A stretch of DNA of 64,000 bases from Vespula vulgaris (taxonomy: Eukaryota; Arthropoda; Insecta; Hymenoptera; Vespidae). Where the stretch lies: the NCBI RefSeq assembly GCF_905475345.1, contig NC_066588.1, positions 4,937,501 to 5,001,500 on the forward strand, written 5' to 3'. The notes beneath the pieces are model-generated. The model saw nothing but the letters and a program-made list of their open reading frames with translations, did not search any database and was not told the origin of the DNA. The translations under genes and the position numbers were made by a program. Shown in pieces: positions 11,411 to 23,233 of this stretch (position 1 is the stretch's first letter; every line of letters starts with the position of its first letter).

Positions 11411-12090
11411 GATGACGCTATAAAGAAGTGAAAATGAACGAGACGACATCATGGAGGGAAGGAAAAAAAAAGAGATGAAAACACTTTGAAGGTAAAGATT
11501 TGTAGTAAAGTGGTTCGACGGTAGAGGTAAGAGGAAGTGGATGTGGGTGCGGGTGAAGGAGGAGGAGAGAAATAGAGGGGTAGAAAGAGGAGAGAGAGAG
11601 AGAGAGAGAAATGGTATTACTAATTCAATCGACGATAAACGCTCGCTCGAGAACGATTTCGTATTTTAATGCTTAGTCGACGTTAAGACGCGACATTTGT
11701 TAGTATTCGTTCGATCTCGGTGCTTGGCAATAAATTGAATCGGTCTATTATAATTTCATCCCCCACCTTTTATCCGCGACGAGACGGATAATAGAGAGAA
11801 GCGATTGATCCCAACGATTAGCCTACCAATTAACTCAAAACCGAAGATATTGATCTCGGTTTGAATAAACGTCGGGGTATCGTTAAAATCACGAAATCTA
11901 ATGGTTTCGAGATGTGAGACGGCGATCATAAATTTTGACTAATGGTCGACGAGAAGTAGAGAATTTAACGGGCGTTAAGCCAAGATGGAAGAGGCATGAA
12001 ATCGTTTAAATGCGCTTATGATATTTTCTACATGTACCTATTTGTTTGCGCGAGTGTGTTACGTGTTTGTATTTATTTGTGGATATGTGC
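11411..12090. other. Non-coding stretch, moderately CpG-rich
   Basis: Unique sequence with a small (GA)n at 11592-11610. There are no convincing open frames. Confidence 0.5.
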
Positions 12091-12213
12091 GTGTCTCTCT
12101 CTCTCTCTCTCTCTCTTTCTCTATTTATCTCTCTTTCTCTTTCGTTATCTCTTCTTCTTCCTCTCACTGTCTCTCTCTCTCTCTCTCTCTCTGTCTCTTT
12201 CTCTCTTTCTCTC
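12091..12213. repeat. (TC)n compound tract
   Basis: Long pyrimidine tract with several interruptions. It is followed by GCACGCATTTTCCACAG, which reads as a strong splice acceptor on the plus strand. Confidence 0.85.
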
Positions 12214-12420
12214 GGGGCACGCATTTTCCACAGCACGAGCTTAACCGATGTCACGGTGCTTGTATTTCCCATGAATAGTTCATGAGCCTGGTGTCACCTA
12301 CACAACAAACTCGTGCGGACGTAAGTGCGTTTGTTTCCTGTCTCATATAAATCAGAGTGTGTTGTGCTTGAAAATCGGGTCCCGCGAGCGTTTTGTAAAC
12401 AACGTTTGCGCGACACTCGC
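12214..12420 (+). other. Possible exon between strong splice signals
   Basis: A pyrimidine-rich acceptor ends in CCACAG near 12232, and a consensus GTAAGT donor lies near 12320, enclosing about 85 bases. No frame is open across the whole segment; one reads about 16 codons to a TGA. If transcribed it would be a non-coding exon or a terminal coding one. A TATAAA-like element follows near 12345. This is inferred from splice signals alone. Confidence 0.25.
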
Positions 12421-12475
12421 GAATAATAATAACAATAATAATAATGATAATAACAATGATAATAATGATGATAAA
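12421..12475. repeat. (AAT)n trinucleotide repeat, interrupted
   Basis: AAT units with single substitutions to CAAT and GATAAT. A short (AAAT)n follows at about 12577-12606. Confidence 0.9.
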
Positions 12476-12577
12476 CACTAGCTCGAGAGAGAGAGAAAGA
12501 GAGTGGGAGAAAGAGAGAAAGAAAGTGTGGGAGTACTCTTTACGGTGCAGCTTTCTTTGACTCTCGAATGAATTAAA

Positions 12578-12606
<29 letters not shown>

Positions 12607-12609
<3 letters not shown>

Positions 12610-14220
12610 AATAAAAATAAGTAACTGCAAAGAATGAAAATAAATACATAAAAAGGAAAATAATTAAGAGAAGAAATAATAGAATAAAAGTACGAAGATT
12701 AAGGCGGACGATGTCCCGTATGTTTTTTTCCTCTTTCTCATTTTTTTTCTCTCTTTTTCTCGATGATAACTTGGAAGATTAACTTCTCTCATTTTCTCCC
12801 TTTTCTTCATTATTTCAAAAAGGAAAAAAAAAAGAAAAACGAAACAACGTAGAAAGAAAGAACAGATATAATATAAGAAAAACGAGAAGCAAAAATAATT
12901 CGTCCCCTTTTATTTTATTTTTCTCGGTGAAGAACGACAAGAGTTCGGACATTATTCTATATCTTTATTTCCTTTGTTTTCTCATTGCTTTTTCCTTTCT
13001 TCTTTTCTTTTGGTTTCCCTTTTTTTTTATATTTCTTTTTTTCCAAACAACGAGCTACTCGAGCATGAAAAATTGAAATCGAACGACCGAGAAAGACGCG
13101 TCTGGCGTAGGAAAAGATTTTGAAAACATTTCGCAACGTTTGCATATACGGGATTCCCGTCAACGAGACTCCAGGGTTTTCTCTCTAACGACGGATTTTT
13201 CTTCCAGGAGCAAAGCAAACACGTTCTCCCGCAAAGAAACGAAACGATCGGGAAAAGAGAGAAAGATGGTAGATATGAGAAAACTTTACTCGAATATTAT
13301 CCTTTTCTTCTTCAAGAAGGGATAGAGATGTGAAGAGTGGAGAAGAAAGAAGAAGAAAAGGATTTTCAAAGAACGCGCGCGCGCTAATTTCAAACGTGTA
13401 AAAGAGAGGAAGAGAGAGAGAGAGAGAGAGAGAATTCTTTTAAACGAAAATTAATTTAATATCTCTAATTATCTTATTTTGTCAAAGGCATATTTCATTA
13501 TATACCTTATATCGAATTTATTTAAAATTAAATTTGAATTTAACGTTAAATAAAAATTTTATATAATTATAAATTATAAATTGATCAGCATGTGCAAATT
13601 TATGTGCGAATGTATACGTGTATACGAATATGTGTGAGAGAGAACGTATATGTGCGAGTGCATGCGTCGATGTTCGTGTTTATGTATACGCTTGTATCAT
13701 CGGTATATACTATGTTCTCTAAAATGCATTTCTATAATTAATCCTTATTTCAATTTTAAATTCTTTATTATTTTAATTTTTTCAGGTAATCTCATTTAAA
13801 TTACCTACTTTATCTCGTTGCAATCTATTATATAACAAAAATTATTTAGTTACCATTTTAATCTTAAAAGCACAAACAATTTGTATATGGAATTTATAAA
13901 AAAAATTACACGTGCATCGTTGAAAAACGATTTCACACTCGAATGATAATGCGATCTCGATGAAAAAAGAAAAAAAAAACAAAAAGAAACAAAAAAAAAA
14001 CAAAAAGAGCGAAAAAACAAAACAAAACAAAAAGAAAAGAAAGAAAGAGAAAAAGTAATTATAAAAAACAGAAAATAAAAAAGGAAGACGCGAGCGTATA
14101 AAAATTTCGACGTCAATGCGTTTGGTCCTTTCCTTTCCTTTCCTTCTTTATTTCTTTTTGTCGTTCTTTATAATAAATCGATTAGAAAAAAAAAAGATTC
14201 GATTATCGACTTGACGAACG
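12607..14220. other. AT-rich non-coding stretch
   Basis: A- and T-rich runs, a (GA)n at 13409-13432 and poly-purine blocks at 13960-14060. No exon was recognised. A long C/T-rich stretch at 14126-14170 could serve as the pyrimidine tract of an acceptor upstream of the open frame at 14306. Confidence 0.5.
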
Positions 14221-14305
14221 GGTCGTTAAATCGTTCGAGCGAAGCTAGCTGCGTTCGCGTGTGAATTACTCCACGTTGTACTTCATTTCAACGGCCGAGA
14301 TTAGA

Positions 14306-14518
14306 ATGAGAAACAATACACGTTGGGAAACAATGAGCGACAATGAACGAGAAACGTGGGTGGACATGGTCGGTCGACGAGACATGCCTACGAAGAAATT
14401 CAACTCCATTCTCGATGTTTTAGCTCGTGATGCTAAGCAGTTAAGAGGCGAAAGCAAGACCGTTTGGTCTACTATACAAGCTGACTGGTCTGGTTGTTCG
14501 TGTAACAGGAAACTGTGA
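14306..14518 (+). CDS. Small ORF, hypothetical 70-residue protein
   Basis: Not recognised. An ATG at 14306 opens 70 codons ending in TGA at 14516-14518. The sequence has no low-complexity tract, is near 50% GC and is hydrophilic, with a mix of charges (for example WETMSDNERETWVDMV and ARDAKQLRGESK), two Trp-containing segments and a terminal Cys pair (CSC). There is no signal peptide or membrane segment. The frame extends upstream to a GTG at 14261 without a stop. It could be a short single-exon gene, the last exon of a larger one (pyrimidine-rich acceptors lie upstream), or part of a long non-coding RNA. The composition contrast with its neighbours is the main support. Confidence 0.35.
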   Translation: MRNNTRWETMSDNERETWVDMVGRRDMPTKKFNSILDVLARDAKQLRGESKTVWSTIQADWSGCSCNRKL

Positions 14519-14560
14519 CACGTTTATTTCCTCTTTCTCACTCTCTCTAACTCTCCCTAA

Positions 14561-14593
<33 letters not shown>

Positions 14594-15346
14594 CTTCTCT
14601 CGTTTCTATTTTCTTTCTTTCTTTTTTTTTTATTTTCTTTTCTTTTAAACAAAACTATTTATACTTGTTTTTTTCATTAATTAAAAAAGAAAAAAACGAT
14701 ATGACGAGAGTTCGAAGAAACTGAACTGTTATCAGAAAATTCACGAGTCGAATAACGAATGTTCTTTTTCTTTTATCTTTTTTAACATAATCGTTTCTAT
14801 CGTTTCATTTTTATTTATTTATTTTTTTTTAAGTTTACAAAGTATATAAATAAAACTGTACTTATCAATCTGAAAATCAAACGAAAATGGAGAATAATGG
14901 CGTCATATTAATCACAGATGACTCTGACGTTTTCAGTATTTTGTATTCGATTAAACGAAACCATAATGAGGTATACTATATTATAATAGCCTATTTGGTT
15001 AACCTATATATGATGCAGAATTTTCTATTATTTATCGTATTTAACAGTAACATAGCATACTAAAATAGTATATTATAGTATTCCATTGAATAATAAGTAA
15101 TCACAGATAAGTAATCCCGAAATTCTCAGTATGTTGTAATTAAATACCACAGCATAATTATATTTGTTCACAGGAATAACATAATGTTATATTATAGTAT
15201 ACTATTCTATTAATTCAGTACATTCTAGTACATACTTAAGTATAACAGGAGATTCCCGACCTAGTAGAAATTAACGTGATAACGTTATCGTATTATTTAG
15301 AATGATTAGTTCATTAATTAAAGAAACTCGAAACTTTCAACTAATA
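14519..15346. other. TC-rich then AT-rich non-coding stretch
   Basis: Begins with a pyrimidine-rich run (14521-14640). After that comes AT-rich unique sequence in which TATTATAGTA-like words recur between 14960 and 15240. No gene was recognised. Confidence 0.5.
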
Positions 15347-15371
15347 TACACACACACACACACACATAATG

Positions 15372-15428
<57 letters not shown>
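15347..15428. repeat. (AC)n then (AT)n
   Basis: Ten AC units, a short spacer, then about 26 AT units. Confidence 0.95.
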
Positions 15429-15430
<2 letters not shown>

Positions 15431-15906
15431 TCTGTGACTAAAGTCTTCAGATTCAAGTAGAAAATGTTAGTATACGATATTTGAGAGAATTGGAGGAGAC
15501 AGTAAGGTCGATTGAGAGTAGTCATGGTGTACCGGAAGTAAACGTATTCAGAATGACGAGACAGAGAGCAAGCGTCGGTTTATCCATTCTAGACAATGAC
15601 GATGGGGCACCATGGTGCAAACCGTGTGTCCATAGAATTGAACTCTCTCTCTCTCTCTCTCTCATTTTCCCTCTCTTTCTCCCTCGTACACATTCTATCT
15701 CTATCTCTCATATATACACTCGCTCATTCTCTCTTTGGTCGACCCCTTTCGTCCGTAGCTACCGTCTATCTCGAGAGCCAGTGTACTCTATTGAATTACA
15801 CTGGAGACCGACTCTTGCTGGTAGAAACGCACGCGCGCAAATACATGTATGTGTTGTGTACATACATAAATGCATGGATATACGCATTCATACATATATC
15901 GGAAGA

Positions 15907-15943
<37 letters not shown>

Positions 15944-16414
15944 TGAGAGAATGAGAGAATGAGACAGAGATACATAAAGACGTATACACGACTTGTACAG
16001 CCAACGTTAGTACATACTATTCGAAATGGTTGTTACCAGTCTGTGCTTGCATGCATTTTTCTTTCCCCCAACCCTAATGCTTGGTGTCCTCGCGACGCCG
16101 TTCCAAACGACGCCGTTCTTTCACGCTCGTCCAATCGGAAAAATTTACAAGCCCATGGACCCGATAAGAATTTCAACGTTGATAACTTCGACGTGTATTA
16201 ATATACATATTTTTTCTTCTTTTTTCTTTTTCTTTTTCCTTTTTTGTTTTTTTTTTTTTTTTTTTTTATTTGAGACAATATTAAAACGTTCATTCGTGAA
16301 AAGGAAAAAGAAAAAAGAGAAGACGATCGAAAGGTCGATAAATATTTTTCAATCGTTGTCGAATATTTTTTTGTTATCAATATTTTTTTCGATACAATCA
16401 GTTTCTACGAACGA
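15429..16414. other. Mixed unique sequence with open frames of doubtful coding value
   Basis: A plus frame beginning near 15481 is open for 157 codons but runs through a TC tract (15642-15663) and a GA tract (15911-15942), so only its first 50 codons look protein-like. An ATG at 16026 opens a hydrophobic N-terminus (MVVTSLCLHAFFF) that could pass for a signal peptide. That frame then enters poly-Phe and poly-Asn from T-runs and the AAT repeat. Neither is accepted as a gene. Confidence 0.3.
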
Positions 16415-16415
16415 C

Positions 16416-16475
<60 letters not shown>
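16415..16475. repeat. (AAT)n microsatellite
   Basis: About 20 perfect AAT units, read as poly-Asn on the plus strand. Confidence 0.95.
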
Positions 16476-16476
<1 letters not shown>

Positions 16477-16570
16477 TGTTCTATGTATAAAATATAAAAA
16501 CAAATGTAATTCCCGTATTATATTTTAATTATATTATATTTTAATTACATATAGTCGTATTAGCTTTCAA

Positions 16571-16572
<2 letters not shown>

Positions 16573-16617
<45 letters not shown>
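16573..16617. repeat. (AT)n microsatellite
   Basis: About 22 AT units. Confidence 0.95.
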
Positions 16618-16621
<4 letters not shown>

Positions 16622-16782
16622 AATATATAGCATGTGTAACGTGCTGTTTGGTCAACGGTGATGATATCACCAAAAGACGAAGAACTGACCGACCGATTGA
16701 TATTCGTTCGTGCGAGACTACAAACGCCGCGAAATTGCAAATCCACTCGATTGATCCTCGGATGAATATTTAAGACCACCCA

Positions 16783-16880
16783 CCACCAACACCAGCAGCA
16801 GTAGCAGCAGCAGCAGCAGCAGTAGCACCACCATCACTGCTACTAGCGCAACTACCACTACTACTACCATAACTACTACA
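16783..16880. repeat. (CAC/CAG/TAC)n trinucleotide composite
   Basis: Alternating CAC, CAG, AGT and ACT triplets over about 100 bases, one of several such GC-rich triplet blocks in the window. Confidence 0.85.
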
Positions 16881-17621
16881 CAGAACTCTCACCGATTCCA
16901 ATACTCTTGGTTGTCGTCGAACGTAACGTACGAAGACAACCAAAGTGCTCCTTCATTGGCATTCGCCGGAAAAAGAGACTTTTTCGGTGATTTATTTCTC
17001 CTCCTCCCCCTCCTCCTCCTCCTCCCATTTCCCCCTCCTCCGAATCCCTTTACCATTGCCTTTCTCTCTCACTCTCTCTCTTTCTCTCTGCCTCTCTTTT
17101 TCTGTCCCTTTATCTCTGCTTCTGCTTTTTCGAAACGTTTAATCAACGTTGATTATACGATATCATTTAAAAAATAATTTCATCAATTTCGAGATCGAAA
17201 ATGAACCTTCCCTTTTTCTACGCGCGATTCAATATTTAAATTTGTATGCAATTAATCAATCGATTTTGTTTCTCTTCTTTTTTTCTCTTTTACTCTTTTT
17301 CCTAGCTCTCATCCGGAGGTTAGATGAAAATGGACGCGAAGAATTTTATAGGAAGTTTTTTTATCTTAAAGAAAAAAAAAGAAGAAAGAAACGACGACGA
17401 TAAGAAAAGTCGATAAGGGATGAAAACAAGAGAGGAAAAATAAATGAGAAGATGTATCGATAAATATAAATCGAGAGGTATCACGGTGAGAAGGGAAGAA
17501 AAATTAATGAAGAGTAGGATCGGCCACCATTTTTAAATATTATCCAAGTACTTCGAAGATAATAAAAATCTCGTCATCGCCGTGATGTTCGCCGTTATAT
17601 CGATGATACTCATTTCACCAA

Positions 17622-17652
<31 letters not shown>

Positions 17653-18540
17653 CCTTCCATTCGCGAATATAATGAGAAACGTATACGAAAGCGATCGGTG
17701 CCACTTGAGAAATTCGAGACTCGCAATTCCGTGGGAAACCAGAAAAGCCTGGCCCATAACTTCGAGCTCGAGCTTAATTCCAGCACAATCGTAGTTCGGA
17801 GTATCAATTTCAATCGGATATCGCGGAGTTTGCCAAATACGGTAGACATAAGTGATTTAATTGGAACTTGGCGAATTTGGCAAGGAAAGATCATCGGGCG
17901 AACGTCTGTTACGTCTCTTCGGTCTACTCTCCTCCACCTCGATCTCCCCCCTTCATCCACCCCCTCTTTCTACTACCATCCGCGCGGCATCTCCCCTCCT
18001 CATCCTAACCACCCGCCTTTCCATCCTCCTCATCCTCGTTCTAACTCTCCCATAGTCCCACGACCCAACCCTTGCCATCCTTCTCCTCCACCTCCTCCAT
18101 TTTCCAACTATGAATATTAATCTCGAAGCGAGACGGAATCGAGCGCTCGGCTTCCTCAATCAATTTATCTAAAGAAAATTTGTCGTTACTTGCCGACCGG
18201 CAAATAACTGTCGGGGTTGTTAACGAAATAAAGGAAAAAAAATATAAAAAAAAAAAACGAGATACAAAGAAAAAATTTTGAAACAAGAAAAGAACTAAAT
18301 AAAAGGAAGAAAAATAATAATAAATTCTTCTCGGAAGCTTCGTTGAGCCTCGAAAAAAAATATGCATATATATAATATATATATATAATATATATATATT
18401 ATATGAGAAAGTGAGAAAAATTTCTATTCGGTCGTATATATACATATGTAAATATATATATGTGCGCGCGTGTGTGTACGCATATGTATGGAAATATATC
18501 TATGGATGTATAACGCGTTTCATAAAATCTCTCCAACGGC
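16881..18540. other. Unique sequence with a C-rich block, no assigned gene
   Basis: Contains a (TC)n at 17627-17653 and a C/T-rich, CpG-poor block at 17930-18110. Open frames of up to 140 codons run on both strands across 17610-18120. Their C-terminal parts are Pro/His/Ser low complexity. The 17655-17900 part is balanced in composition and could be exonic, but no splice pair fixes a strand. A palindromic AT-rich patch lies at 18368-18402. Confidence 0.4.
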
Positions 18541-18730
18541 AATAGCAGTAGCAGTAGCAGTAGCAGTAGCAGTAGCAGTAGCAGTAGCAGTAGCAGTAAC
18601 AGCAGTAGTCAATGGAAGCAGCAGCTAGCAGTTAACAGCAGCAGTACCAGTAGTACCCCTACTACCACCAACAGCAGTAGCATCAACAGCAGCAAGCAGC
18701 AAGCAGCAAGCAGCAGCAGCAGTAGTAGCG
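18541..18730. repeat. (AGCAGT)n hexanucleotide and CAG-type repeat
   Basis: Ten or so perfect AGTAGC hexamers, then diverging CAG, AGT and ACC triplets. The minus strand reads as poly-Leu. Confidence 0.95.
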
Positions 18731-20110
18731 CACGGTTAACAATGCCTTTATCCACGCTCGCGACCAACACCGAATCAGCGAGAAGAGAGGGGCCGCTTGT
18801 ACAACGTACGCTCACGCACTCGACTTCCCCTCGTCGCGTCGTGCGTCTGTCGAAAGGAGGAAAGGAAAAAAAAAGAAAGAAAAAGGACAGGGTGGAAACA
18901 AGAAAAAAAAAGAAGAAAGAAAAAAAGAAAGAAAGAAAAAGTAGAGAGATGAAAAAAAAAATTATGGCGCGAGAAGAGAAGACGATGCATCTGTATTCTA
19001 TCTATTCGAATATAGATATATGTAAAGTTACGTCGTTGTCGTCGTCGTCGTCGTTGTCGTAGTCGTAGTCATCCACCTCCTCGACGTCGTCGTTTCTACG
19101 ACTTCGCGATTGATAACGCGAGAGCGAAGAATAGAAGACGAGGGGAGCGGAGGAGGAAGAGACGCGGGAGAAAAAAGAAGCAGAAGAAGAAGGAGGAGGA
19201 GGAGGAGGAAGAGGAGGAGGAGAAGGAGAAGAAGAAGAAAAGGAAAGGAAAGGAATGAGAAGGGGAGGAAAGGGGGAGAGGCAGAGAAAAAAGCGGGAAG
19301 GAGTAAAAAGACTGTACGAGAAAGAGAGAGAGAGAGATAGGGTGGATTTGAAAAGAGAAAGCGAGAGAGGCTCGCGGAGTGCGAGAGCAAATGAACGAGA
19401 AGTGTGGGGTGGAGAGAGTTCGAGGGAGTTGCAAAGGGGAGAAACGGGCGGGAGCGGCAGCGGTAGCGGGGGTGGAGAGAGTGGAGATAGGGGGGAGGAT
19501 TGGAGTAGAAGAGGGAGAGGAGACGTGACGCGTGGCATCACGTGGTGTATTGATCGTCTCGCAGCATCCGCGAGAGCCATTCCGGCTGCCAACCTTCCTA
19601 CCTACCCCAAGCACTACCCTCTCCCCCTCCCCCCTCCCCACTTTCCTCTCCGTCTAGCCGCGCTTGCACCCACCCATCCTCTTCTCTCTCTTCAGTACCA
19701 CTACCCACTACCACCATCAGCAGCACCAGCAGCAAACAGCATCCTCCAGACTGCCTCCATTCTCCTCCATCTCCCTTCTACTCCCCTCTTCCTCCAACCC
19801 CTCAACCCCCCAGTCACTACTACTGCTGCTGCTGCTACTACTACTACTACTACGACTGCTACTACCACCAGCATCGCTGCCATCACTACCACCACCATCA
19901 CCCTCCTCGTCGGCAACTGTTCCTGCAACAAACCACCCCCGCAATCCTCCGACCCTCCCCAACCGAAAGCCCGTCAGACATCCATCCTCGTGTATCCACC
20001 GAGTTAATTATTAAATGCATCGTCGTGCCTGCCATCCTCTGCGGACTTCCAACCTTCCAACCAACCCACTCCCTCCCTCCTCCCATTCCCTTTTCCCACT
20101 TTCCTTGCTA
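18731..20110. other. Large GC/CpG-rich, strand-asymmetric island
   Basis: About 1.4 kb with a purine-rich left half (GGA, GAA and GAGA runs, 19130-19510) and a pyrimidine-rich right half (CCT, CAC and ACT runs, 19615-20110). They meet at a CpG-rich centre (19520-19600) carrying a CACGTG E-box at 19539-19544. A 250-codon plus frame (19255-20007) crosses everything but is Arg/Glu/Gly then Pro/Thr/Ser low complexity, and minus frames of 120-196 codons are equally open. A promoter with 5' UTR is more likely than a coding region. Confidence 0.4.
19815..19905. repeat. (ACT/GCT)n trinucleotide repeat
   Basis: Runs of ACT, GCT and ACC triplets giving poly-Thr and poly-Ala on the plus strand. Confidence 0.9.
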
Positions 20111-22069
20111 ACCTTCTCCCCGCCGTTCTATCCACGTACGTTCTCCTACAACAACTATCTATGTGTCTTTCCTTTTCATCCTGAATAAGCCTTCTTTTTC
20201 TTCTAAACTTTCGAACATTTCCCTTAGAACCATATCTCATATTTCTCTTTGTCTTTATATTCTTTCTTTCTGTTTCTTTCTCTTTCCGTCTTTCTTTCTC
20301 CATTCTCTTTATCTCTTTATCTCTATCTCTATCTATTTTTCTCTCCTTTTTATCTCTATTCCTTTTCCCTAATTTTTCCTTCGAATGTCATTGATTTATT
20401 AAAACGCGATTACACAATATTATACGAAAAATCTATCGTTCTCATTCAAGAAAAATTCTTTCGAAGAAGATTTCGAGAGTCCTATCGCTAACCTGTTGAA
20501 CGGTGTACGCGGAACGTTTTCTTTATGCAAATGCGATACGAACGAGCCAAATACGTTTCTTCTTCGGGGAACTGAATCACCGAAGAAGGAAAACGAAAAA
20601 GAAAAAAGGAAGGAAGAAAGATGTAAAAAAGTCAACGCGTCGAAAAAGAACTTTGCCGAGCTCGTTTCCGTAACGCGTTATACTACGAAAGTAGTGCGAA
20701 TTAGGGGTGGAAGGGAAAGGAGGGGGGTTGTAAAAAGGAAAAAAGAAAAGAGGAAGCAAATGGACCAAAAAAAAATGCAAGCATGTTAATTCGTAGCGCT
20801 TTTTGCTGAAATTAATTTGCAGAGAAGGAACCTTTCGTCGAGAAACGTCGATAGGAAGCAATCAAAGCGTCGAGGCGTGGCCGATTACGAATTTTCACAC
20901 GAACTCTCTCTCTCTCTCTTTCGCACACGTATACACGTGGAAACACACGAACGCACAGGACTACACATGCACCTAGTCATTCACGAACTTCACTGAGCGA
21001 ATTAATCTCCCGTAAGTGTTTCGATCGTATCGATCATGTCGCGTAACCACTGGCTCTCTCGTGTTTTCTACTGCGTGATACGGCCTTTGAATCAAATTCA
21101 CACGCGACACGCTTCTTTGAACGAAAGAATTACGTAAAACCTAATTCACATGATCGACATTAATGATGAAATTAATAATATCGATATTCATGTTCATTTG
21201 TCTCGCATCGTTACATTAAAATCGTAACGATAAATTATACAATGAAATTAATATTGAATCGAAGGTCAAACAGTGAGCTCCATTTGTAGATATAGGTATG
21301 TGTGTGTGTGTGTGTATGTACATACGTATGAAACATTAATACTATATCATATTCTTCTTTCGAAAACTGTCGGCAATTTTCGTTGAAATTTCATGAAAAC
21401 CATATTTCCAGACGCTTTCAAGTGTATCCAAGCGAAAGGATTTCCAATGACTCCAAGCGTCACGTTAAAATGCAGCAAGTAATTTATTTATAACATTAAA
21501 CTTTAACTTCGGTTTTTAATTAAATATAATTATATAATATTCATATACTTATAAATGATTTTAAATATATATAGATATAAACATAGCTACGCGCACATAT
21601 ACATATGCAATGTATACATATATACGTATATACGTCTATTTACGTTCAAAATATTTATTGATAAAAATCTAAATAAATAAGACGACGGTATTTAAATAAT
21701 TCCTGTGGATGGATAGCTTTCTGCGAAAAAAAGAAAACAAAAAGGAAAAGAAGAAAAAGAACACGAAATATTCCCAGAAAAGGAAATTTATAAAATTTCT
21801 AAAATGTTATAAAAATTTCGTAGCTTTCAACCTGACGTAGGAGTTGGCATGTTACGTTTATTCTCTTTAAATTTTTCTCTCATGTTACGCACTTAAATAC
21901 ACATAGATACACATATGTGAGATAGAGAAAGAGAGAAACGAATATGAAGCACCCTCTTTCTCTCTCTCTCTCTCTCTCTGTATCTATATGCATTTAGATG
22001 TATAATAGCTAGGAAGAGAAAAAAAAAGGTGAATATGAAACATATCTTCTCTCTCCCTTTTTAGCAATA

Positions 22070-22072
<3 letters not shown>
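20111..22072. other. Non-coding stretch, no gene seen
   Basis: TC-rich at 20240-20370, then mixed unique sequence with small TC (20906-20919), GT (21299-21314) and TC (21957-21979) runs. The open frames are short or low complexity. Confidence 0.5.

Positions 22073-22127
<55 letters not shown>
22073..22127. repeat. (AT)n then (AC)n
   Basis: About 18 AT units followed by nine AC units. Confidence 0.95.
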
Positions 22128-22129
<2 letters not shown>

Positions 22130-22243
22130 TATATATACGTATATATATATGTATATATATCTACGTCATACGATATGGATGTAAGTACTTACATAGGACG
22201 AACTAACAGTCTCTTTTCTCGGAAAGGCGCCATTGCCGACTAA

Positions 22244-22310
22244 CGCACAGTGGCAAAGTGGTAGCATTGCGCGTCAAAGGCAAGCCGGAGCATGAGTTAC
22301 GAATATGCGA
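22244..22310 (+). pseudogene. tRNA-like fragment (possible SINE head)
   Basis: TGGCAAAGTGG at 22251-22261 matches a tRNA A box (compare TGG..CAGTGG in tRNA-Gly) and is followed by TAGC as in a D-arm. A degraded B-box-like GAGTTACGAAT lies about 45 bases downstream. No acceptor stem closes around it, so it is not a functional tRNA. It may be a decayed tRNA or the head of a tRNA-derived SINE. This is inferred from motif similarity only. Confidence 0.25.
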
Positions 22311-22904
22311 ATCGACTGTGTCGTCGTAGTCGACGTAGTCATCGCAATCGTCGAATAGCTTTGCACCAAGTAGTCAAAGAACCGACACTCGGAAATGTCG
22401 AATTGTCGAAAGAACCAAAAATCGCAAAAAGGGAAAGTAATACAGAGAGAAGGGATGAAAGGACGCCTTACTTCCTTCACATTCTTCGTTTTCACGATTT
22501 CGTCGATTCTCTTTAACGAAAACCTTTATCGAACACTTTTATATTTCGAGATGGACATTTCGATTTACGATCGTATGCGATATTTTTCTTTGGACCATCA
22601 ACGAAACGAGATCGACGAGTGGCCCCGTTCTCCCTTTGTTTTCCAATTTCCCAGAACAAGCTAATTAGCCATTTTCCATGAAAGATAAATAAAGCGATAT
22701 AGGTATGTATGTATGTATAGTAGACGCGAATCGTTGCAAATTCCGCTCGTGTAAATGTTTCATCGACAGATGATAAAGAGAAAGAGAAGGAGAAAGAGAG
22801 AGAGAGAGAGAGAGAGAGACAAAAGCGTGGACTGAAACAGGTGCACATGGGAAAATCGGGGTCGCCTCTTTAAATCGGTCACTCGTTGCATCATGGGAAA
22901 AACT

Positions 22905-22957
<53 letters not shown>

Positions 22958-23190
22958 ATGTGTGTATATATATTACGTATAAAATATGTACTAAACTATA
23001 GAACGTTTCATCCAATAGTAAATAAATACCATTTGTCTATGTATCTAAGTACCTACATGGATGTGAAAAAAGAAACTCGCTTGACCAAATGAACATGTGA
23101 AATAAATAAAAATGTTTACAAAAAGATATGTCGTAAAACATGGACAAATAAGCGATGAAAAAGCAAAGTAAATATAAGAAATATAAAGAC

Positions 23191-23233
<43 letters not shown>

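Noticed and set aside
11225..11431. Acidic plus-strand ORF with poly-Glu tail
   Set aside because: The tail is the GAA/GAG repeat and the head is Lys-rich from A-runs.
15481..15954. 157-codon plus ORF
   Set aside because: Crosses a TC and a GA microsatellite; the first 50 codons alone are not enough without splice support.
16026..16490. 154-codon plus ORF with a signal-peptide-like start
   Set aside because: After about 50 residues it becomes poly-Phe, Lys-rich and poly-Asn from a T-run and the AAT repeat, and an overlapping frame is open too.
19255..20007. 250-codon plus-strand ORF, the longest in the window
   Set aside because: Arg/Glu/Gly-rich then Pro/Thr/Ser-rich low complexity that follows the skewed base composition; minus frames over the same DNA are equally open.
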